From CAYSYH01 sp964435455 (GTDB lineage Bacteria; Patescibacteriota; WWE3; 2-01-FULL-39-13; JAACPI01): a stretch of DNA of 47,122 nt. Below are positions 1-8,335 of this stretch, in pieces (position 1 is the stretch's first letter; the number at the start of each line of letters is the position of its first letter). The DNA is taken from contig CAYSYH010000002.1 of NCBI GenBank assembly GCA_964435455.1, positions 1 to 47,122 on the forward strand, given 5' to 3'. The notes below the pieces were generated by a model. It ran no database searches, was not told the DNA's origin, and saw nothing but the letters and a program-made list of their open reading frames with translations. Position numbers and translations under genes: made by a program.

Positions 1-230
1 TAAAACCCTTAAATACTAAACAAATATCCTTAGGGAACACCTATGAAGTAAAACAAGATAATTTAGTAAAAGTACATAAAAAAGAAATAAATAGAGCTAT
101 AAATAAATTAAAAAATATAATTAATAAACCTCAAAAATTAAATAAATTATTAAATAAAAATCTTCAGATATTAAAAAAACAACAAAGTTTAGAAACATTA
201 GAAAAACACTTAATAAAAATTCTAAATTAA
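1..230 (+). CDS. C-terminal fragment of an unidentified protein
   Basis: A reading frame is open from the first bases of the window to a TAA at 228-230 and encodes about 75 residues, rich in Lys, Asn, Leu and Ile, that look helical. The N-terminal part lies outside the window. The tail, with its alternating charged and leucine positions, loosely resembles the last helices of GT-B family glycosyltransferases. That resemblance is too weak for a functional call. About 50 bases separate its stop from the clpC-like start, and that gap holds the promoter of the next gene. Confidence 0.5.
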   Translation, partial: KPLNTKQISLGNTYEVKQDNLVKVHKKEINRAINKLKNIINKPQKLNKLLNKNLQILKKQQSLETLEKHLIKILN

Positions 231-233
231 TTC

Positions 234-260
234 TTGTCAAACTATATAATTGAGTGCTAA
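234..260 (+). promoter_or_regulatory. Promoter -10 with a CIRCE-like HrcA half-site
   Basis: A consensus TATAAT lies at 245-250. It is followed directly by GAGTGCTAA at 252-260, a perfect right arm of the CIRCE operator (TTAGCACTC-N9-GAGTGCTAA). At the correct 9-nt spacing, the left-arm position (234-242, TTGTCAAAC) matches 5 of 9 consensus bases. The -10 sits inside the spacer, so a bound HrcA repressor would block transcription of the downstream Clp ATPase. The right arm is seen directly. HrcA control is inferred from the family. Confidence 0.6.
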
Positions 261-283
261 AATGTTGGCAGTAAATAATTTTA

Positions 284-2833
284 ATGAACACTATGATAAG
301 AGATAATTCTAATTTTAATAATTATTTTGGAAGGGACCCTTTTGGGGACTTTTTCAATAATTTCAGCGGCTTTGATGATTTCTCATCACAAATTGGGTAC
401 CCCTTCCCTAGACAAAGTGCTGTAAATATAGATGATTTTTTATCTAATCACACAAAAGAGTTAATACAAAAAGCCGGGCAAGAAGCTTTGGAATTTAAGA
501 GAGGAGAAGTAGATACAGAACATTTATTACTGGCTATTTTAGAAAGTGATGTTGTTAAAGAAATATTAAAACAGTTCAAATTAAATTTAGAAGATTTAAA
601 AGGGTATATAAAAGCAAATTCTCCAAAAGGGACACTAGAAGTAGAAAGCGGCAAAGCGGTAGAACTAACTGTAACTCCGCGAGTAAAAAGTGTCTTAGAA
701 AAATCTTTTCATATAGCCAGGGAAATGGGACATAGCTATATTGGACCAGAACACTTACTTATAGCACTATCTGAGGAAGAGGGTTTAGCAGGAAAGGTTT
801 TAAAAATGCACGGTATAACCCCTACTAACCTAAGACAGCAAACTATTAAACTTGTAGGTAAAGGGGCAAAAGAAGGACGTGTAGAACCAAAAAGCAATAC
901 CCCAACTTTAGATAAATATTCTAGAGATTTAACAAAATTGGCAGAAGAAGGTAAATTAGATCCTGTAATAGGAAGACAAGAACAAATAGAAACAACTATT
1001 GAAGTTTTATCTAGAAGAACCAAAAACAATCCTGTACTAATAGGAGAACCAGGAGTAGGTAAAACAGCTATAGTTGAGGGACTGGCACAAAAAATTCATA
1101 AAAAAGAAGTTCCTGAAGTATTAAAAGATAAAAGAGTAGTAGAATTGAGTATAAATTCTTTAATCGCCGGATCCAAGTATAGAGGAGAGTTTGAAGAAAG
1201 AATAAAAAAAGTCTTAGATGAGATTATAGCAAATAAAGAAAACTTAATAATATTTATTGACGAACTACACACTATTATGGGAGCAGGTTCTAGTGGTGGA
1301 GAAGGAGGTTTAGATGTAGCAAACATACTAAAACCAGCTTTGTCTAGAGGAGAACTTCATCTAATTGGGGCTACTACATTAAACGAATACCAAAAACATA
1401 TAGAAAAAGATGCCGCACTAGAAAGAAGGTTCCAACCTATTATGGTCCCTGAAGCTACTGTGGAACAGACAATTCAAATACTACGAGGGCTTAGAGATAA
1501 GTATGAGTCACATCATAAAGTTAAAATAACAGATGAAGCAATAGTTTCAGCAGCAGAATTTAGTGATAGATATATAACGAATAGGTTTTTACCCGATAAA
1601 GCCATTGATTTAATCGACCAAGCGGCAGCAAGAGTAAGAATAAAAACCACTTCCTCAGAAATGGAATTAATTAAAATACAGGATGAAATAAACAAACTAA
1701 AGAGAGAACAAGAATTCTATTCATCAAGAAAACAATTTGATAAAGCAAAAGATATAGAAAAAGAAATCAAAAATTTAGAAAAAAAGAAAAGTAAAATAAA
1801 AGAACAAAGTGACAAAGAAAAAGGAACAACTATTTTGGAAGTCAAAAAAGAGGATATAGCAGAAGTAGTATCTAAAATAACAGGAATACCTGTTACCGAG
1901 CTAACAGAAGAAGAAAAAGAAAAACTTTTAAAAATGGAAGAAAAGATTAAAGAAAAGGTAATTGGGCAAGAGGAGGCAATTAAAGCTGTATCAGATGCTA
2001 TAAGATTAGCAAGGGCGGGGCTTAGAGAGGCTAACAAACCTATAGCAACATTTATGTTTTTAGGTCCTACCGGTGTAGGTAAAACAGAATTAGCTAAAGC
2101 ATTAGCCTGGATTGTATTTGGATCAGAGGATTCTCTAGTAAGAATAGATATGTCTGAATATATGGAAAAACACTCTGTGGCGAGGCTTATAGGAGCTCCT
2201 CCAGGATACATAGGTTACGAAGAAGGAGGACAACTAACAGAAAAAGTAAGAAGAAACCCATATAGTGTAATACTTTTAGATGAAATAGAAAAAGCTCATC
2301 CTGAAGTTTATAATATTTTACTTCAAGTATTTGATGACGGTAGATTAACAGATGGAAAAGGTAGGGTAGTAGATTTTACAAACACAATTATTATTGCAAC
2401 AAGTAATATTGGAGCAAATTTAATCCAACAAAACCTAAAAACAAAAAAGACATACCAAGAACTAAAAGAAGAGCTAATGGGCATATTAAACACTAGGTTT
2501 AGACCGGAGTTCTTAAACAGAATTGATGAAATAATAGTATTTCACGCATTAACAAAAGAACAAATAAAGGCTATTGTAAAACTACAATTAGAAAGAGTAA
2601 AAAGAACAGCTAGAGGACAGGGGGTAGAAGTAGTTTTTACGCCAAAAGTAATTGATTGGTTAGCAAAAGTAGGTTACGCTCCGGAATTTGGTGCTAGAGA
2701 ACTTAAAAGAAAGATAAGAACGGAGGTAGAAACTAAAATAGCCAAAGAACTGCTAAAGGGAACTATAAAGGAGGGTGATAAAGTAAAAATAGACTATCAC
2801 GAAAAAGAGGGAGTACTAATTAAAAAACAGTAA
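284..2833 (+). CDS. clpC: ClpC/ClpB-type AAA+ protein-unfolding ATPase
   Basis: Hsp100 hexameric unfoldase that threads proteins through a central pore using ATP. After a Phe/Gly/Asp-rich start it has two Clp-N repeats (about residues 50-190). The first AAA+ module has Walker A GEPGVGKT at 254-261. A short middle segment carries a UVR-like stretch (RKQFDKAKDIEKEI). The second AAA+ module has Walker A GPTGVGKT at 594-601, followed by the D2 C-terminal domain. The short middle domain is ClpC-like; ClpB has a long coiled coil. However, the segment after TSNIGA, where ClpC and ClpA carry the VGF/IGF loop that docks ClpP, has no such tripeptide. It may therefore act as a stand-alone disaggregase. 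A CIRCE-like operator precedes it. Identity as a two-domain Clp ATPase is certain; the ClpB/ClpC label is less so. Confidence 0.93.
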   Translation: MNTMIRDNSNFNNYFGRDPFGDFFNNFSGFDDFSSQIGYPFPRQSAVNIDDFLSNHTKELIQKAGQEALEFKRGEVDTEHLLLAILESDVVKEILKQFKLNLEDLKGYIKANSPKGTLEVESGKAVELTVTPRVKSVLEKSFHIAREMGHSYIGPEHLLIALSEEEGLAGKVLKMHGITPTNLRQQTIKLVGKGAKEGRVEPKSNTPTLDKYSRDLTKLAEEGKLDPVIGRQEQIETTIEVLSRRTKNNPVLIGEPGVGKTAIVEGLAQKIHKKEVPEVLKDKRVVELSINSLIAGSKYRGEFEERIKKVLDEIIANKENLIIFIDELHTIMGAGSSGGEGGLDVANILKPALSRGELHLIGATTLNEYQKHIEKDAALERRFQPIMVPEATVEQTIQILRGLRDKYESHHKVKITDEAIVSAAEFSDRYITNRFLPDKAIDLIDQAAARVRIKTTSSEMELIKIQDEINKLKREQEFYSSRKQFDKAKDIEKEIKNLEKKKSKIKEQSDKEKGTTILEVKKEDIAEVVSKITGIPVTELTEEEKEKLLKMEEKIKEKVIGQEEAIKAVSDAIRLARAGLREANKPIATFMFLGPTGVGKTELAKALAWIVFGSEDSLVRIDMSEYMEKHSVARLIGAPPGYIGYEEGGQLTEKVRRNPYSVILLDEIEKAHPEVYNILLQVFDDGRLTDGKGRVVDFTNTIIIATSNIGANLIQQNLKTKKTYQELKEELMGILNTRFRPEFLNRIDEIIVFHALTKEQIKAIVKLQLERVKRTARGQGVEVVFTPKVIDWLAKVGYAPEFGARELKRKIRTEVETKIAKELLKGTIKEGDKVKIDYHEKEGVLIKKQ

Positions 2834-2860
2834 TAAGCTGCATAACATAGGTAAATTGCG

Positions 2861-2869
2861 TGTTAAAAT
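2861..2869 (+). promoter_or_regulatory. Extended -10 promoter of dnaG (leaderless layout)
   Basis: TGT followed by TAAAAT (2864-2869) forms an extended -10 element that ends 6 nt before the dnaG ATG at 2876. Transcription would start at about the A of the start codon. No Shine-Dalgarno sequence is present. The same layout recurs upstream of mutS, the SpoIID gene and the PH-domain gene. Confidence 0.5.
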
Positions 2870-2875
2870 AGGTAT

Positions 2876-4603
2876 ATGAGTAGTAAGGAGATTGAATTAA
2901 TTAAAGGTAAAGTAGATATTGTTGATTATATATCAAGGTATGTAAACTTAAAAAAAGCGGGTACAAACTATAAAGGACTTTGTCCTTTTCATAGTGAAAA
3001 AACGCCGTCTTTTATGGTATCTCCAGAATTGCAAATATTTAAATGCTTTGGGTGCGGAAAAGCTGGGGATGTAATAACATTCGTACAGGAAATGGAAGGA
3101 TTAGAATTTAAAGATGCAATAAAAAAACTAGCAGAAGAGGTTGGAGTTAAACTAAACTTTAAATACACAACAAAAAATATTAAAAAAGATAATTTAGAAG
3201 AAATAAATAAAATTACCTTAAAATTCTATCAATATATTCTTAAAAAACTTCCAGCAGGTGAAAAAGCTAGAAAATACCTAAAAAAAAGAGGTTTAACAAA
3301 AAAACAAATAGAAGAGTTTGGTTTAGGATACGCACCTAAAGATTGGGATACCTTATATAGATTTTTAAAATCCAAGGGATATAAAACAGAAAAAATAGAA
3401 ACTTTGGGATTAATTAAACAAGGCAAAAACGGCTTTTATGACACTTACAGAGGAAGAATAATATTTCCTTTATATGATGAAACAAATAAACTTGTAGGGT
3501 TTTCAGGAAGAACTCTTTATAATGAAACTCCTAAATATATAAATACTAAAAATACTCCGTTATTTAAAAAAAGTAAATATATTTATAACTTAAATAAAGC
3601 TAAAACAGAAATAAAAAAAGAAAGGGTTAGCATAGTGGTAGAGGGTGAATTTGATGTTATTACTCCATATATAAAAGGTATAAAAAATATTGTGGCTTTA
3701 AAGGGAACTGCATTTACAATAGAACAAGCAAAACTTTTAAAAAGGTATGCACCAAAAACTATTATTTTTTTTGATAACGATATTGCAGGTAATGAAGCTG
3801 CATTAAGAGGAATAGAAATAGCACAAAGAGAAGATTTAGAAGTTAACATAGCTATATTAAAAAACGCTAAAGACCCAGATGAGGCTGCTACAAAAAGCAT
3901 AGACATACTACATAAGGCAATTGAAGAAGCTATTCCAATATATGACTATTACTTTAAATTTATTTTATCTAAAGAATCATTGGAGACCGCTTTTGGGAAA
4001 AAACGTATAGTAGAATTTTTAATGCCTAAAATAAATAGAATACCCGATTCTATAGTTAAGGCACACTACATTAAAAAACTATCAGAAATATTGGGAATTG
4101 ATGAACAATCTCTTATAAATAGAGAATATAGCAAAATATACAAGGTTAATATTAAAGAAAAAGATTATACGAAAAAAAAACAAGAGCCTGCAAAAAAGGT
4201 TTTATTGTCCTATTTACTGTGGTCAGATATAGCAGTTTTTAAAAACTTCTATAAACAAGCTGTTAAGGTATTTAAAAACAATCCCAAACTATTAGAAATA
4301 TTAGAAGAAAAAAAACAAGCAGGCGACAATAAAAAGAAACTGTTAAAAATAACAAAATACAAAAAGTTTATAAAAGAAGTATTTTTACAAAATATGGAAT
4401 CTTTTGAAATTAATAAAGAAGGACAAAAAACAATAATAAGTAGAATTATTAAAAAAATAGAAAGAGAGCAGGTAAGACAAAGATTAAACCAAGTAATACT
4501 TAAAATAAAAGAAGCAGAAAAAAAGGGCAACACCGAAAAACTTGTAAAATTGCAAAAAAAAGTTAAAATACTAACGAAAAGACTTAGCAAATTAAACCAA
4601 TAA
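2876..4603 (+). CDS. dnaG: DNA primase DnaG
   Basis: Makes the RNA primers for lagging-strand synthesis and replication restart. The CHC2 zinc-binding domain is intact, with C36, H39, C57 and C60. The TOPRIM catalytic core has its acidic residues in VVEGEFD (E256) and FFDNDIAG (D300, D302). The C-terminal part is Lys-rich and diverged, as expected for the DnaB-interacting domain. At 575 residues it is close to the usual 580-620. It is followed after 12 nt by rpoD, reproducing the classic dnaG-rpoD macromolecular-synthesis pairing. Here rpsU is replaced at the front by the Clp gene. Confidence 0.97.
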   Translation: MSSKEIELIKGKVDIVDYISRYVNLKKAGTNYKGLCPFHSEKTPSFMVSPELQIFKCFGCGKAGDVITFVQEMEGLEFKDAIKKLAEEVGVKLNFKYTTKNIKKDNLEEINKITLKFYQYILKKLPAGEKARKYLKKRGLTKKQIEEFGLGYAPKDWDTLYRFLKSKGYKTEKIETLGLIKQGKNGFYDTYRGRIIFPLYDETNKLVGFSGRTLYNETPKYINTKNTPLFKKSKYIYNLNKAKTEIKKERVSIVVEGEFDVITPYIKGIKNIVALKGTAFTIEQAKLLKRYAPKTIIFFDNDIAGNEAALRGIEIAQREDLEVNIAILKNAKDPDEAATKSIDILHKAIEEAIPIYDYYFKFILSKESLETAFGKKRIVEFLMPKINRIPDSIVKAHYIKKLSEILGIDEQSLINREYSKIYKVNIKEKDYTKKKQEPAKKVLLSYLLWSDIAVFKNFYKQAVKVFKNNPKLLEILEEKKQAGDNKKKLLKITKYKKFIKEVFLQNMESFEINKEGQKTIISRIIKKIEREQVRQRLNQVILKIKEAEKKGNTEKLVKLQKKVKILTKRLSKLNQ

Positions 4604-4615
4604 ATTCCCAAAGAT

Positions 4616-5719
4616 ATGGCAAAAAAACTAGTTAAAGAACCTATAAAGGAAAAAAAGGAAGAGAAAATAAAAAAACTTATACAAAAAGGTAAAGAAAAGG
4701 GATATATATTGCAAGAAGACATAATTAAAGCCTTTCCTAAAGCTGAAGAAGATTTAGAACTACTAGACACATTATACGAACGTCTTATGAAAGAAGAAAT
4801 AGATGTACTAGACACGGATGAAGTAGTAACAAAATTACAAAAAGCAGCCGAAGATGATTCGGGAATATTACAAGAATCCTTAGATAAAGCAATAAGTGGA
4901 GACCCGGTAAGAATGTACTTAAGGGAGATAGGTAAAGAACATCTTTTATCTGCAGAGGAAGAAGTTGAGCTTGCCCAAAAAATAGAACAAGGAGATGCAA
5001 AAGCACGAGAAAGGTTAATAAATGCTAATTTAAGGCTAGTTGTTTCTATAGCTAAAAAATATATGGGTAGGGGCCTAACCTTTTTAGATTTAATACAAGA
5101 GGGAAATATAGGACTAATGAAAGCTGTAGAAAAGTTTGATTGGCGAAGAGGATATAAATTTTCTACATACGCTACGTGGTGGATAAGGCAAGCAATTACA
5201 AGAGCAATAGCAGATCAAGCAAGGACAATAAGAATACCAGTGCATATGATAGAAACCATTGGTAAATTTAAAAAAGTACAAAGGGAACTAGAACAAAAAT
5301 TAGAAAGGCCTCCTACAGCTAAGGAAATAGCCAAAAAAATGAAAATAGATGTAAGTAAAGCAAGGGAAATAATGAAGATATCAATAGAACCTACTTCTTT
5401 AGAAGCTTCCGTAGGGGACGATAAAGATTCTAAACTAAAAGAATTTGTACAAGATTTAACAGGAGCAAAACCTGAAGATGCCGCAGGAAAAGAATTATTA
5501 GAAAAACATATTGAAGAAGTACTAGCAACACTTTCTCCTAGAGAAAAAAAAGTTTTAGAGCTTAGATTTGGACTTGCAGACCACCAACCTAGAACACTAG
5601 AAGAAGTAGGTAAAGTTTTTGGAGTTACTAGGGAAAGAATAAGACAAATAGAAGCAAAAGCTCTAAGAAAATTAAGACACCCTAGTAGAAGCAAAAGGCT
5701 TAAAGATTATTTAAGATAA
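4616..5719 (+). CDS. rpoD: Primary RNA polymerase sigma factor (RpoD/SigA)
   Basis: Directs RNA polymerase to housekeeping promoters. All sigma-70 regions are present in order. The N-terminal part (about 10-75) resembles region 1.1. Region 1.2 begins at DPVRMYLREIG. Region 2 contains the RLVVSIAKKY and YKFSTYATWWIRQAI segments that bind and melt the -10 element. Region 3 begins near IPVHMIE. Region 4.2 ends with the -35-binding helix-turn-helix EVGKVFGVTRERIRQIEAKALRKL. At 367 residues it is a compact SigA type without a large non-conserved insertion. It lies 12 nt after dnaG and is probably co-transcribed with it. The TATAAT-like -10 elements seen through the window fit this factor. Confidence 0.97.
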   Translation: MAKKLVKEPIKEKKEEKIKKLIQKGKEKGYILQEDIIKAFPKAEEDLELLDTLYERLMKEEIDVLDTDEVVTKLQKAAEDDSGILQESLDKAISGDPVRMYLREIGKEHLLSAEEEVELAQKIEQGDAKARERLINANLRLVVSIAKKYMGRGLTFLDLIQEGNIGLMKAVEKFDWRRGYKFSTYATWWIRQAITRAIADQARTIRIPVHMIETIGKFKKVQRELEQKLERPPTAKEIAKKMKIDVSKAREIMKISIEPTSLEASVGDDKDSKLKEFVQDLTGAKPEDAAGKELLEKHIEEVLATLSPREKKVLELRFGLADHQPRTLEEVGKVFGVTRERIRQIEAKALRKLRHPSRSKRLKDYLR

Positions 5720-5731
5720 AACCCCAGTTAG

Positions 5732-5740
5732 TGGTAAAAT
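5732..5740 (+). promoter_or_regulatory. Extended -10 promoter of mutS (leaderless layout)
   Basis: TGG plus TAAAAT (5735-5740) ends exactly 6 nt before the mutS ATG at 5747. This is the same geometry as upstream of dnaG. It predicts a transcript starting at or next to the start codon. Confidence 0.5.
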
Positions 5741-5746
5741 ATCCGT

Positions 5747-8335
5747 ATGTCCTGCAATAAATACAAAACTCCTATGATGCGTCAATATTGCCGCATCAAA
5801 AAAAAATACAAAAACTATTTATTATTCTTTAGATTGGGAGATTTCTACGAACTTTTTTTTGAGGATGCAAAAATTGGGGCAGAACTATTAAACATAACAT
5901 TAACATCTAGAAGCCGGGGAAGTGACGGCAAAATACCTATGGCTGGAGTCCCATACCATTCCATAAACACATATGTTGCAAAATTGGTAAAGTTGGGACA
6001 AAGCGTAGCTTTATGTGAGCAGATTGGAGATACCACAAAGCCGGGGTTAACAAAAAGGGAGGTAACTAGAATAATCACACCAGGGACTTTAATAGATGAA
6101 AACTATCTTGAAAAAAAAGAAAATAATTATATAACTAGCCTTAAATTAAAGCATAAGAACATATATTTAGCTTATTGCGACATATCTACAGGAGATTTTT
6201 ATGTAAAACACAAAAAATTAAAACATTTAAAACGAGATTTAAACAGTGAATTAATAAAAATAAACCCTAAAGAATGTATTTTGAGCTTTAAACAGTATAC
6301 AGATACTAAATTAATTAAACTTTTAAAAGACTTAAAAAGTTTAAAAATCACCTTATTTGAAGACTTCGATATATATGCACAAGAAGCAGAAAGTTTTATA
6401 AAAGATCATTTTAATATTAAATCTTTAGAAAGTTACGGAATAAATAACCAAGAGATAGCAAAAACTGTTGCAGGCCTTTTAGGGTACTTAAAGACCACTC
6501 AAAATGGACATATAACGAATTTAAAAAAAATAATTCATAAAAAAGAAAATCAAACATTGCAAATGGATATAGCAACAATTAACAATTTGGAAATAATTAA
6601 AAATTTAAAAACAGGAAACAAAGAAGAATCTTTAATAAATATTATAGATAAGACAAATACAGCATTTGGAGGAAGATTGTTTAAATCTTGGATACTAAAT
6701 CCATTAGTAAATAAAAAACAAATTGAAAAAAGATTGTCGTTAGTAGAATACTTTATACATAAAGAAAATTTAAGAAGAAGAATAGAAAATATCCTTAAAG
6801 ATACTAGAGATGTAGAACGAATAATTTCTAGAATTACTTTAAATACAGAAAATCCAAAAGATGTAATATTACTTAAAGAAAGCCTGATAAATATAATAAA
6901 AATATACAGGTTATTAAAAAATACAAATAATAAACAAATACAAAAAATTAATAAAAAAATTAATAAAAAACAGTTAGAAGATTTAGTAAAAAATATAGAA
7001 AAAACCTTAGTAGAAGACCCTCCAGCAGATCCAAAACAAGGATCTTTAATAAAAAAGGGAATAAATTCAAAACTAGATAATTTAAAAAAACAAATCTTAG
7101 GCAGCCAAGAATGGATTGTACAGTTGGAGGAAAAGGAAAAAAATTTAACCAAAATACCTAGTTTAAAAGTAAGATACAATAAGGTTTTTGGCTATTATAT
7201 AGAAGTAAGTAAATCTTACTCTAAAAAAGTTCCTAAACAATATTTACGTAAACAAACCTTAGTAAATGCAGAAAGATACATAACTCCAGAACTTAAAGAA
7301 CATGAAGAAAAAATATTAAAAGCAGAAGAACAAATAAACAACATAGAATATAAAATATTTAAAAACCTTTTAGAAAAAATAAAAGAATATGTAGAATATA
7401 TACAAACAAGCACTAAAAAAATAGCCAAATTAGATGTATTAATATCCTTTAGCAATATAGCAATAGAAAACAATTATACAAAACCTAAATTAAATAATAG
7501 AGATAAATTAGAAATAATAGAAGGTAGACATCCTGTAGTAGAAAGAACAATAGAAAGCCCTTTTATACCAAATAGTATAAAAATGAACTCAAAAGAAAAT
7601 CAATTTTACATTCTTACAGGACCAAATATGGCAGGTAAATCAGTTTTTGCAAGACAAATAGCTTTAATTGTAATACTCGCCCAAAGTGGTAGCTATGTAC
7701 CTGCAAAATATGCAAACATAGGAATAGTAGATAAAGTGTTTGTCAGGAGTGGAGCTTCTGATTTTATATCAACAGGATTATCTACATTTATGGTGGAAAT
7801 GGTAGAAACTGCAAACATATTAAACAACTCGACTAATAAGTCACTAATTATATTAGATGAAGTAGGCAGGGGAACCGGTACAAAAGATGGCATAGCCATA
7901 GCAAAAGCCATAGCAGAATACCTTATAGAAAATCCCGAAGGTAAAAACCCAAAAACATTATTTGCAACACACTACCATGAACTACAAAAATTAGAAAAAG
8001 AATACCCACATAAAATAAAAAATATAAAAATGGTAGTAAAAGAAAACAGCAACGGAGTGATTTTTTTACATAAAGTATCTAGAGGAGCTGCAAACCATAG
8101 CTATGGTATTGAAGTAGCAAAATTGGCCGGTATACCAAACCAAGTTATAAAAAGAGCAAATGAATTACTAGAAAAACACAACGCACCTAAAATAAGAGTT
8201 ACTAAAACAAAAAATAACCAGATGATATCTAAAGTACTTAAAGAACTTAAAAAAATAAATATTGAGAAGATAACCCCAATACAAGCCTTAAATACTTTAT
8301 ATAAAATTAAAAAAATAATTAATGCGAAGGATTAA
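5747..8335 (+). CDS. mutS: DNA mismatch repair protein MutS
   Basis: Recognises mismatches and small loops and recruits MutL. Domain I carries the mismatch-reading Phe-X-Glu in GDFYELF near residue 32. The connector, lever and clamp regions follow. The ATPase domain has Walker A GPNMAGKS starting at residue 625, followed by the Walker B segment LIILDEVGRGTGTKDG and a conserved ATHYHEL. Its 862 residues match MutS1 length, and domain I distinguishes it from MutS2. It overlaps mutL by 14 nt, so translation is probably coupled. The start is fixed by domain I beginning soon after, and by the -10 element immediately upstream. Confidence 0.98.
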   Translation: MSCNKYKTPMMRQYCRIKKKYKNYLLFFRLGDFYELFFEDAKIGAELLNITLTSRSRGSDGKIPMAGVPYHSINTYVAKLVKLGQSVALCEQIGDTTKPGLTKREVTRIITPGTLIDENYLEKKENNYITSLKLKHKNIYLAYCDISTGDFYVKHKKLKHLKRDLNSELIKINPKECILSFKQYTDTKLIKLLKDLKSLKITLFEDFDIYAQEAESFIKDHFNIKSLESYGINNQEIAKTVAGLLGYLKTTQNGHITNLKKIIHKKENQTLQMDIATINNLEIIKNLKTGNKEESLINIIDKTNTAFGGRLFKSWILNPLVNKKQIEKRLSLVEYFIHKENLRRRIENILKDTRDVERIISRITLNTENPKDVILLKESLINIIKIYRLLKNTNNKQIQKINKKINKKQLEDLVKNIEKTLVEDPPADPKQGSLIKKGINSKLDNLKKQILGSQEWIVQLEEKEKNLTKIPSLKVRYNKVFGYYIEVSKSYSKKVPKQYLRKQTLVNAERYITPELKEHEEKILKAEEQINNIEYKIFKNLLEKIKEYVEYIQTSTKKIAKLDVLISFSNIAIENNYTKPKLNNRDKLEIIEGRHPVVERTIESPFIPNSIKMNSKENQFYILTGPNMAGKSVFARQIALIVILAQSGSYVPAKYANIGIVDKVFVRSGASDFISTGLSTFMVEMVETANILNNSTNKSLIILDEVGRGTGTKDGIAIAKAIAEYLIENPEGKNPKTLFATHYHELQKLEKEYPHKIKNIKMVVKENSNGVIFLHKVSRGAANHSYGIEVAKLAGIPNQVIKRANELLEKHNAPKIRVTKTKNNQMISKVLKELKKINIEKITPIQALNTLYKIKKIINAKD

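Noticed and set aside
234..250. TTGTCA at 234-239 as the -35 for the clpC promoter
   Set aside because: It is only 5 nt from the TATAAT, far too close for a sigma-70 -35. It fits better as the degenerate left arm of CIRCE.
4249..4815. Minus-strand 188-residue open frame opposite dnaG and rpoD
   Set aside because: It is antisense to two conserved genes, and its Ser/Phe-rich composition is what the reverse complement of Lys/Glu-rich coding produces. Similar frames opposite clpC, mutS and the PrgI gene were rejected for the same reason.
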